Shown: piece after piece, positions 7,888 to 13,411 of the stretch
Layout of the letters: each line of letters opens with the position of its first letter
Position numbering within the stretch: position 1 is the stretch's first letter
Assembly: GCA_937992055.1 (NCBI GenBank)
Contig: CALKLQ010000006.1
Location: 1-13,411, forward strand
Source of the DNA: an uncultured Clostridia bacterium
Lineage (GTDB): Bacteria > Bacillota > Clostridia > Christensenellales > UBA1242
Reading direction: 5' to 3'
DNA: 13,411 nucleotides
The notes under the pieces: generated by a model
What the model was told of the DNA's origin: nothing
Seen by the model: only the letters and a program-made list of their open reading frames with translations
Databases searched by the model: none
Translations under genes and position numbers: made by a program

Positions 7888-8631
7888 ATGGATAAATACA
7901 AAATTTACATTTCTGACAATAGTGAGAGCGTTGTTAGAGAACTTAAAGAGCTTTTAAATGTTCAATATGATATTGTTGGAAGCGGTTGTGATGGAAACGA
8001 AACCTTCCAATTCCTTAAACAAAATAATGTTGACCTTTTATTAACCGACATAGTTTTATCTTCAATAGACGGCTTTGAATTATTAGAAAAAATTAAAACT
8101 CTTCAAAACAAGCCAAAAATTATTGTTCTTTCAAACCTTACCCACGAAGGCTTCATTTCAAAAGCCATAGAAGAGGGTGCGTCCTACTTTATGATAAAGC
8201 CTTTTGATAACTCAACCCTATTAAAGCGTATAGAAGAGGTTTTGACTGTGAAAAAGGAAGCCAATGTCAAAACGGTAAAAAACAAGCCATTAGAGGAAAA
8301 AATAACAAATATTTTTATAACTGTTGGAATTCCTGCTCATATAAAAGGTTATCAATATTTGCGTGAAGCAATTAAAATGGCAATTGAAAATCCAGACATC
8401 ATCAATTCAATAACTAAAAAACTATACCCTGCAATTGCGGAAAAATTTGAAACAAGTGCAAGCAAGGTTGAAAGAGCAATAAGACATGCAATAGAGGTTG
8501 CTTGGAATAGAGGAAAAATTGAAAATATTAACTCTGTATTCCAAATCAAGGTTTATGATTCTAATGAAAAACCAACAAACGGAGAATTTATTGCCCTTGT
8601 CGCAGATAAAATGATTATAGAAGGTTTTTAA
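7888..8631 (+). CDS. spo0A: Sporulation master response regulator Spo0A
   Basis: DNA-binding response regulator that, when phosphorylated, switches cells into endospore formation. It has 247 residues (B. subtilis Spo0A: 267; the linker is shorter here). Receiver domain about 1-120: Asp10, phospho-acceptor Asp54 in LLTDIVL, Ser82 at the switch position and Lys104 in IKPF. Effector domain about 136-247: GIPAHIKGYQYLREAI at 147-162 and the recognition helix region SKVERAIRHAIEVAWNRG at 192-209, both almost identical to the family, then KPTNGEFIALVADK at 228-241. The usual second acidic residue after Asp10 is Asn11 here. The start is ATG 7888, directly served by GGAGG; an upstream in-frame TTG at 7852 has no such site. 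It stands alone on the plus strand, divergent from the antiporter across the repeat array. Confidence 0.97.
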   Translation: MDKYKIYISDNSESVVRELKELLNVQYDIVGSGCDGNETFQFLKQNNVDLLLTDIVLSSIDGFELLEKIKTLQNKPKIIVLSNLTHEGFISKAIEEGASYFMIKPFDNSTLLKRIEEVLTVKKEANVKTVKNKPLEEKITNIFITVGIPAHIKGYQYLREAIKMAIENPDIINSITKKLYPAIAEKFETSASKVERAIRHAIEVAWNRGKIENINSVFQIKVYDSNEKPTNGEFIALVADKMIIEGF

Positions 8632-8796
8632 AATATATCTTAAAAAAGATGGCCAATTAAAATGCGAACCCAAGACTTTAGAAAATGCCAAAAAGATGGC
8701 TAGCTTTTTCTTAATAAATGATTTAGTCTTTTGTATTAATCGAAAATAATCAAAATTTTAAACTTAATAAGCTTTTAGAATAATTTAATAATGTAA
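8632..8796. other. spo0A downstream spacer
   Basis: No gene is seen. An 11-base direct repeat AAAAAGATGGC occurs at 8643-8653 and 8690-8700. If spo0A transcripts end at 8833, this forms a 3' untranslated region of about 200 bases. Confidence 0.5.
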
Positions 8797-8833
8797 GTCT
8801 TCGATATAGACAATCTATATTGGAGATTTTTTT
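8797..8833 (+). terminator. Intrinsic terminator downstream of spo0A
   Basis: A 12-bp stem (8799-8810 with 8814-8825, two G-U pairs) around the three-base loop CAA, extendable by two more pairs, followed by seven T at 8827-8833. It probably ends the spo0A transcript. Confidence 0.85.
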
Positions 8834-8895
8834 AATAACCTTAAATTTCTATCTTTAAATACTATTTGTTAAACGGTTTATTTAATGTCATTTAT

Positions 8896-8925
8896 TTGTT
8901 TTAAAAAAAAGTTTTGTGCTAAACT
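8896..8925 (+). promoter_or_regulatory. Promoter of the membrane protein-hydrolase operon
   Basis: TTGTTT (8896-8901), an 18-base spacer and TAAACT (8920-8925) with TGC directly before it. The ATG follows 17 bases later. Confidence 0.55.
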
Positions 8926-8942
8926 AACAAAAAGGAAAATTT

Positions 8943-9515
8943 ATGTTTGAAATCTACAAAAAGACAAAAAGTTTAAAGAAAAATCAAAAACTAAACAGTG
9001 AGGAAAGCTTTTTAAAAGAAGACGACAAGGCGGTTATTGAAATTAAGACAAATGACCATAGTCAGTTGTTTTCATCTTTTGGTGATGGACTTTCGAATGA
9101 GCTTTGTTCATATATAGAAGATAAGGCGGACGCCATTCCCCTAGACTATGATATAACTTTAAAATTTAACGAAAAAGAAAATTTAAAAAGGATTGAAAGT
9201 TGCTTAAAGGCAAAATATGAACAAGACATACATTCAATTAATCGACAGATGAATCGAAACAATATTTTTTCCCTTTCCATGTTTTTATCTGGAGTGATTG
9301 CCTTTTTAATCTTTGCTCTTTTTACAAAACTTAACCTTCATTTTATGCTATGCACCTTTGCTGAAATTGCAACTTGGGTGTTTTTTTGGGAGGCGGTAGA
9401 TTCTTTTTTCTTGGAAAGAAGACATTTAAAATTCTTAAAACTAAGAAAGTATCGCATTTTATGTAGCACAATAACATCAAAGGAGGATGATTTTGAATCA
9501 AAGTCTAACAAGTAG
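8943..9515 (+). CDS. Predicted membrane protein with two helices, 190 residues
   Basis: I recognise no named family. The first 105 residues are soluble and highly charged, with Lys-rich KKTKSLKKNQK at 6-16, a mixed domain with SSFGDGLSNELCSYIED at 44-60 and a Lys/Glu-rich helix at about 76-105. Two membrane helices follow at about 108-128 and 132-152, with Trp and Phe at their borders. The protein ends with the basic juxtamembrane stretch ERRHLKFLKLRKYR (158-171) and an acidic tail. Both ends are likely in the cytosol. The start is firm: AAAGGA eight bases before ATG and a promoter just upstream. Its 3' end overlaps the next gene by 23 bases and contains that gene's AGGAGG, so the two are translationally coupled and may act together. 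Confidence 0.8.
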   Translation: MFEIYKKTKSLKKNQKLNSEESFLKEDDKAVIEIKTNDHSQLFSSFGDGLSNELCSYIEDKADAIPLDYDITLKFNEKENLKRIESCLKAKYEQDIHSINRQMNRNNIFSLSMFLSGVIAFLIFALFTKLNLHFMLCTFAEIATWVFFWEAVDSFFLERRHLKFLKLRKYRILCSTITSKEDDFESKSNK

Positions 9516-10377
9516 AATAACCGAATTTATATTACAACTAATCAACACTAAAAAGGCTTTTACTACACGAGAAAATGCACTTGAACATATGAAAAAGGTT
9601 GAAATGGAAAACCAAAAAGGTTATAAAGTTCCCTTTCCTTTTTCAAAAAAACTCAAGTGTTTTTACTATAATGATATGCAAACTTTTTTTCTTGAAGGAA
9701 AAAGCAAGGATGTTATTCTATACATTCCCGGCGGAGCATTTGTTAGCAATCCTCACCTTTTGCAATGGAACTTTATTTTTGATATCCAAAATAATACCGC
9801 TTGTAACATGATTGTTCCAATATATCCCAAAGCTCCTTCCAATACATATAAACAAACTTATAAAAAACTAATTGAACTATATGAATCAATTTTAGATAAA
9901 AACCCAGATAGTATTAGTTTTATGGGTGATTCTGCGGGTGGAAACATTGCCCTTTCACTTGCAATTCAATTAAAAGAAAAAAACTTAAAGCAACCCAAAA
10001 ACATAGTCTTATTCTCACCCTGTTTAGACCTTACACTTAGCGACCCCGCAATAAAAGACTTTGAAAAGCTTGACCCAATGCTTGCCCCAGATGGACTTTT
10101 AACGATGTATCAAGCATGGGCGGGAAAAACCAAACTCACAAACAAAATTTTAAGTCCCATAAATGCAAACTTAAAAGGTTTAGGCAAAATCTCATTATTT
10201 ATTGGAACCCATGAAATACTTTTGCCTGAAGCTAGAAGATTTTATGAAAAGGCAAAAAAACAAAATATTCAAATCAATTATTTTGAAAAAGAGGGGCTTA
10301 ATCACGTTTATCCAGCCCATCCTATTCCCGAAGCAAAACAAGCAATGAAACAAATTGTTGAAATTTTAAAAAATTAA
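9493..10377 (+). CDS. Alpha/beta hydrolase of the hormone-sensitive-lipase (acetyl esterase) family
   Basis: A cytosolic serine hydrolase, probably a carboxylesterase on small acyl esters; the natural substrate cannot be read from the sequence. It has 294 residues from the TTG at 9493. This start is chosen because AGGAGG lies six bases upstream, whereas the in-frame ATG at 9487 directly abuts it and leaves no spacing. The oxyanion-hole motif is PGGAFVS at 79-85 (His-Gly-Gly in many relatives), the nucleophile elbow GDSAGG at 145-150 with Ser147, and the histidine His271 in GLNHVYPAH. The acid position is Glu241 in GTHEILLPEAR, where many relatives have Asp. Its start lies inside the preceding membrane-protein gene, so the products are made together. 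No signal peptide is seen. Confidence 0.9.
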   Translation: MNQSLTSRITEFILQLINTKKAFTTRENALEHMKKVEMENQKGYKVPFPFSKKLKCFYYNDMQTFFLEGKSKDVILYIPGGAFVSNPHLLQWNFIFDIQNNTACNMIVPIYPKAPSNTYKQTYKKLIELYESILDKNPDSISFMGDSAGGNIALSLAIQLKEKNLKQPKNIVLFSPCLDLTLSDPAIKDFEKLDPMLAPDGLLTMYQAWAGKTKLTNKILSPINANLKGLGKISLFIGTHEILLPEARRFYEKAKKQNIQINYFEKEGLNHVYPAHPIPEAKQAMKQIVEILKN

Positions 10378-10564
10378 ATATTAACTATAATTTGAATTAG
10401 CATCATTTTTGCTTAAAGATGTTAACCTAACTTTGAACCCAAAAACTTTTTGATATGGTTTTTTGCCAAAACTTTTGCAATTGACAAGAAATCTAACAAT
10501 CAAACGACGATACGCTTAAACAAAAATTTGTGACTAAACAAGGATATCATATTTTGGCGAACAC
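10378..10564. other. Spacer between hydrolase gene and dnaA promoter
   Basis: AT-rich, with no ORF, no DnaA box and no clear terminator. A weak CATC/GATG hairpin near 10402-10420 is the only structure noticed. Confidence 0.5.
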
Positions 10565-10593
10565 TTGACTTTAAAATAAAATGTATTTATACT
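10565..10593 (+). promoter_or_regulatory. dnaA promoter
   Basis: TTGACT (10565-10570), a 17-base spacer and TATACT (10588-10593): one mismatch from consensus in each box and ideal spacing, about 50 bases before the dnaA ATG. A second, weaker -10 (TATAGT after TGT) lies at about 10612-10617. No DnaA box overlaps it, so autoregulation is not evident. Confidence 0.8.
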
Positions 10594-10642
10594 ATTTTAT
10601 GTAAAATATGTTATAGTTTTTAACAAACGGAAAAGGTTGACA

Positions 10643-11995
10643 ATGCAGGATATTCAAATTTTGTGGGAAAAAGTTTTAGAAAAAATGGAACTACTGGTCA
10701 CAGTTGTTTCTTTTGATTTGTGGATAAAAACAATTGAGGTTTTAGACTTAAAAGATGACAAAACCCTAATTTTGGTTGCTACCTCAAGTTTTGCAAAAAA
10801 TCAACTTGTTAAAAACCATAGCAAACAAATTGCAGAATGTGTTGAACAAGTTTTTGGCAGTGAAATTGACTTTGAAATCATTGATAAAGCGGAAAAGGAA
10901 GAATATCTTAAACTTCATCAGGTAAACAAAAATGAAATTGAGGTAAAGTCTGAAAATCCTTTTAACGAAAAGTACACTTTTGACAATTTTGTGGTTGGAA
11001 AAAGCAATCAATTTGTATATGCCGCCGCCAGAAGTGTGGCAGAAACTCCGGGTGAAAAATTCAATCCCCTCTTTATTTATGGTGGCGTTGGACTTGGCAA
11101 AACCCACATCTTGAATGCAATTGGCAACTTTGTCAGACAACATCACCCTGAAAAAAAGATTATGTATGTTACCTGTGAAAGTTTTACTAATGACTATATA
11201 GAATCTTTGGGTGTGAGCAAGGAAAAGGAAAAGGCCACCTCGCGTTTTAGAGAAAAGTATCGTAATCTAGACATTTTAATGGTCGATGACATTCAATTTA
11301 TTTCAAACAAAACAAGCACACAAGAGGAATTTTTCCACACTTTCAATGAGTTGTATCAAAAAAACAAACAAATCATCTTATCTTCAGACCGTCCTCCTAA
11401 AGAAATTTCAACACTTGAAGATAGGTTGCGTTCAAGGTTTGCAAGCGGACTCATTCAGGATATTCAAGCACCTGACTTTGAAACAAAAATTGCTATTTTG
11501 AAAAAAAAGGTGACCCAAGAAAAATATAATATTGATGAGGATGTTTTGACCTTTATTGCCGAACGCGTCAATACAAACATCCGTGAAATGGAGGGTCTGC
11601 TTTCCAAGGTATACTTCTATGCAACCCTGCTTGGAAAAAAATGCGCCACCTTGGAAGATGCCAAAGAGGTGTTCAAAGATGAACAGGTAACCCAAAAAGA
11701 GCAAATTTCGCCGGAAAAAATAATTGGAGCCGTTTGTTCCTACTATGGCATTTCCGAAGCCGAGCTCACCGGAAAAAAACGAAGCAAGGAAATTGTTGAA
11801 CCAAGAATGATTGCCATTTATCTTATAAATGAAATGCTTGACCTTCCACTTATCACCACTGGAAAATTGTTTGGAGGAAGGGACCACACCACCATCATTC
11901 ACGCAAGAGACAAAATTTCTGAACAATTAAAAAATAACAACAAAATAAGAACTATTGTTAATGAAATCAAAAACCAAATTTCTAGCAGTTGTTGA
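10643..11995 (+). CDS. dnaA: Chromosomal replication initiator DnaA
   Basis: AAA+ ATPase that binds DnaA boxes and opens the origin for helicase loading. It has 450 residues, normal for the family. Domain I (about 1-80) is followed by a short linker. Domain III begins near NPFNEKYTFDNFVVGKSN and has Walker A GGVGLGKT at 147-154, Walker B ILMVDDIQF at 211-219, sensor-1 ILSSDRPP at 245-252 and the arginine-finger region DRLRSRF at 260-266. Domain IV ends with the DNA-binding signature GRDHTTIIHA at 412-421. The ATG at 10643 is preferred over the TTG two codons earlier because AAAAGG lies six bases before it. The SLGVSKEKEKATSRF segment before Walker B is a little longer than in the usual proteins. 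The stop is followed within three bases by a DnaA box. Confidence 0.98.
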   Translation: MQDIQILWEKVLEKMELLVTVVSFDLWIKTIEVLDLKDDKTLILVATSSFAKNQLVKNHSKQIAECVEQVFGSEIDFEIIDKAEKEEYLKLHQVNKNEIEVKSENPFNEKYTFDNFVVGKSNQFVYAAARSVAETPGEKFNPLFIYGGVGLGKTHILNAIGNFVRQHHPEKKIMYVTCESFTNDYIESLGVSKEKEKATSRFREKYRNLDILMVDDIQFISNKTSTQEEFFHTFNELYQKNKQIILSSDRPPKEISTLEDRLRSRFASGLIQDIQAPDFETKIAILKKKVTQEKYNIDEDVLTFIAERVNTNIREMEGLLSKVYFYATLLGKKCATLEDAKEVFKDEQVTQKEQISPEKIIGAVCSYYGISEAELTGKKRSKEIVEPRMIAIYLINEMLDLPLITTGKLFGGRDHTTIIHARDKISEQLKNNNKIRTIVNEIKNQISSSC

Positions 11996-11997
11996 TA

Positions 11998-12006
11998 TGT
12001 GGACAA
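11998..12006 (-). promoter_or_regulatory. DnaA box (TTGTCCACA)
   Basis: TTGTCCACA on the minus strand, one base from the TTATCCACA consensus, three bases after the dnaA stop. Confidence 0.75.
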
Positions 12007-12027
12007 CATTCCAAAACAATTCACAAC

Positions 12028-12036
12028 TTATCAACA
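12028..12036 (+). promoter_or_regulatory. DnaA box (TTATCAACA)
   Basis: TTATCAACA, one mismatch from TTATCCACA. Confidence 0.6.
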
Positions 12037-12113
12037 ATCACTAGCTTACCACATTTAGCGTTTTAAGGCTAAAAAACAAAAAAACTTATACTATATTTTG
12101 TATAACAAAAAAC

Positions 12114-12122
12114 TTGTCCACA
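12114..12122 (+). promoter_or_regulatory. DnaA box (TTGTCCACA)
   Basis: TTGTCCACA, the same sequence as the box at 11998 in opposite orientation, lying next to the AT-rich tract. Confidence 0.75.
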
Positions 12123-12215
12123 TTTCAACAATCTATATTAATAATATTATTATCTAATCAAATAAAAATATAAATTGAATAGAGCGCTGGGCAAAAAAAA
12201 TAAAAGGAGAAAATT

Positions 12216-13319
12216 ATGCATTTAATTTGTGATGGTTTGGATTTATGTGATGCCGTTTTAAAGGTATCCAAGGCAATTTCAAACAAAACCCCTAATCCTA
12301 TTTTAGAAGGTATTAAACTTTCTGCTGAAGATGGCAATTTGACACTTTCTGCCACAGATGGAGAACTTGCAATTGAGAAAAAGATTAAGGCAGATATAAT
12401 GCTTGAGGGCGAAACAATTGTTCCGGGCAAGTTTTTCAGTGAATTTTTGAAAAAGCTCACCAATGAGAGAATTGAACTTGTTTTAAATGAAAAAAATCAA
12501 TTAAAAATCAAGTATACTGACAGTGAGGGTGAAATTGCTTGTTACAATGCCTTGGAATATCCTGGATTTAAAAAGATAGAGAGTGAGGAATTTTTTGCAA
12601 TTAAAAAATGTGATTTTAAAAGCCTTATCAACAAGAGTATTTTTGCGGTGGCTATTGATGATTCCCGCCCTATATTAAAAGGATGTCTATTAGAGGTTGA
12701 ACCAAACCAAATAAGAGCGGTTGCCTTGGATGGATATAGATTGGCATTGGTTAAAAAACAACTTGCATCTACTAATGTGAACATCTCAGTGATTGTTCCA
12801 GCCAAAAGTTTGAGCGAGGTTGCGAAATTGCTTGATGATAGTGAGGACATTGTCAATATTTACATTCAAAAAAATATGCTTATGATAGACCTTTGTGACA
12901 CCAAGGTTACTACCAAGCTTTTGGAAGGCGACTTTTTAAATTACAAACAAATTATTTCTAACAACTATGAAACAAGTGTGACCATTAACAAGGCCCAGTT
13001 TGAAGATGCACTTGAAAGAGCCTCCCTTCTTTCCAAAATAGGACAAAACAATCTTGTTAAATTTGAAATTAAGGAAAAAAATCTTTGCCTAACATCAAAT
13101 TCAGAAATAGGTAACATCAAGGAAAATGTAAACATTGTGTTAAGGGGTAATGACCTTACAATAGCATTTAACGCTCGTTACTTTATGGAGTGTCTAAGGG
13201 TGAACAACGATGAGTTTGTGAAACTGAGTTTTAATAGTTCCTCAAATCCTTGTATTGTGACCCCTCATGAAAATGATGATTATTTATATCTTATTTTGCC
13301 AGTACGTATGATAAATTAA
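12216..13319 (+). CDS. dnaN: DNA polymerase III beta subunit (sliding clamp) DnaN
   Basis: Forms the dimeric ring that tethers DNA polymerase to the template and binds many repair and replication partners. It has 367 residues, the normal length, with three repeated clamp folds at about 1-120, 128-245 and 250-367. Family landmarks are NPILEGIKL at 27-35, LEYPGF at 113-118, DDSRPILKGCLLE at 148-160, LDGYRLALVKK at 171-181, LLEGDFLNY at 235-243, and the C-terminal LILPVRMIN at 359-367, which lines the partner-binding pocket. AAAGGAG six bases before the ATG fixes the start. A TATACT-like box near 12088 may give it its own promoter inside the origin spacer. It follows dnaA in the conserved order. 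Confidence 0.98.
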   Translation: MHLICDGLDLCDAVLKVSKAISNKTPNPILEGIKLSAEDGNLTLSATDGELAIEKKIKADIMLEGETIVPGKFFSEFLKKLTNERIELVLNEKNQLKIKYTDSEGEIACYNALEYPGFKKIESEEFFAIKKCDFKSLINKSIFAVAIDDSRPILKGCLLEVEPNQIRAVALDGYRLALVKKQLASTNVNISVIVPAKSLSEVAKLLDDSEDIVNIYIQKNMLMIDLCDTKVTTKLLEGDFLNYKQIISNNYETSVTINKAQFEDALERASLLSKIGQNNLVKFEIKEKNLCLTSNSEIGNIKENVNIVLRGNDLTIAFNARYFMECLRVNNDEFVKLSFNSSSNPCIVTPHENDDYLYLILPVRMIN

Positions 13320-13330
13320 ATATAAACTAT

Positions 13331-13404
13331 AGGAAGTAAAATGTTCGCTTAACTCACATTTATTATTGCTATCGCAATATGCTTGAATTCTCAAGCAACT
13401 TCCT
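13331..13404. other. Candidate 74-nt four-way-junction element after dnaN
   Basis: AGGAAGT (13331-13337) pairs with ACTTCCT (13398-13404). Between them three hairpins abut: AAATGT/ACATTT (13339-13361), TATTGC-TATC-GCAATA (13364-13379) and TGCTTGA-ATTC-TCAAGCA (13380-13397). Only 13338, 13362 and 13363 are unpaired at the junction. No T run follows, so it is not a simple terminator, and it lacks the loop sequences of a tRNA. It may be a leader of the gene beyond the window, a transposon end or a repeat. Confidence 0.55.
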
Positions 13405-13411
13405 GTTTGAA

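Larger units (their letters stand above)
11996..12215. other. oriC: Probable replication-origin element between dnaA and dnaN
   Basis: This 220-base spacer is in the standard place for a Firmicute origin. It has two inverted DnaA boxes of identical sequence TTGTCCACA, a third site one base from TTATCCACA, and a very AT-rich tract from 12131 to 12178 with a perfect palindrome TAATAATATTATTA (12139-12152) that could serve as the unwinding element. A TTTAGC/GGCTAAA hairpin at about 12054-12073 could end dnaA transcripts, though without a good T run. Three boxes is few for a complete origin, so other parts may lie elsewhere. Confidence 0.7.

Noticed and set aside
10784..11146. Minus-strand open frames inside dnaA, dnaN, spo0A and hsdM
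   Set aside because: They lie fully inside well-recognised genes on the other strand, lack ribosome sites and read as low-complexity antisense.
13331..13404. A tRNA gene, suggested by 74 nt, a 7-bp closing helix and three arms
   Set aside because: There is no TTCNA T-loop, no D-loop GG, no 7-base anticodon loop, and two of the arms have 4-base loops.

Overview
The window is AT-rich and reads with the standard bacterial code. It carries the chromosome-origin pair dnaA and dnaN and a clear spo0A, the master regulator of endospore formation. Together these point to a low-GC, probably endospore-forming Firmicute (Bacillota, most likely Clostridia) and to the origin end of its chromosome. I cannot name the species.

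Left part (1 to about 7.2 kb, every gene on the minus strand). Type I restriction-modification genes come first: hsdM overlaps hsdS by one base, and hsdS runs off the left edge inside a 58-base GTCT tetranucleotide tract. The same hsdS has 12-bp TAEL-type repeats in its central linker, so one specificity gene carries two independent kinds of repeat that could vary. Next come a doubtful 79-codon ORF and an unrecognised 210-residue acidic protein. A probable three-gene operon follows in transcription order: a flavodoxin/2[4Fe-4S] EFR1-type protein, a two-helix membrane protein and a TfoX N-terminal-domain protein. Its leader is structured and starts from a good promoter. The last leftward gene is a CPA2-type cation/proton antiporter with a lysine-rich tail.

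Junction (about 7.18 to 7.89 kb). Transcription diverges here. The gap holds three tandem copies of a 146-bp unit: copies 1 and 2 are identical and copy 3 has diverged. Each copy contains a hairpin and a closing helix around further hairpins. In copy 3 these form an almost fully paired four-way junction. I recognise no known element in this array.

Right part (7.9 kb to the end, every gene on the plus strand). spo0A is followed by a strong intrinsic terminator, a small two-helix membrane protein translationally coupled to an HSL-type alpha/beta hydrolase, then dnaA, an origin-like dnaA-dnaN spacer with DnaA boxes, and dnaN. Eleven bases after dnaN there is a second 74-nt element with a four-way-junction layout like that of repeat copy 3, but with unrelated sequence.

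Gene orientation flips in the repeat-bearing gap rather than next to dnaA. That gap is therefore worth considering as part of the origin region. Several predicted promoters share an extended -10 of the form TRTGN followed by a TATAAT-like hexamer.
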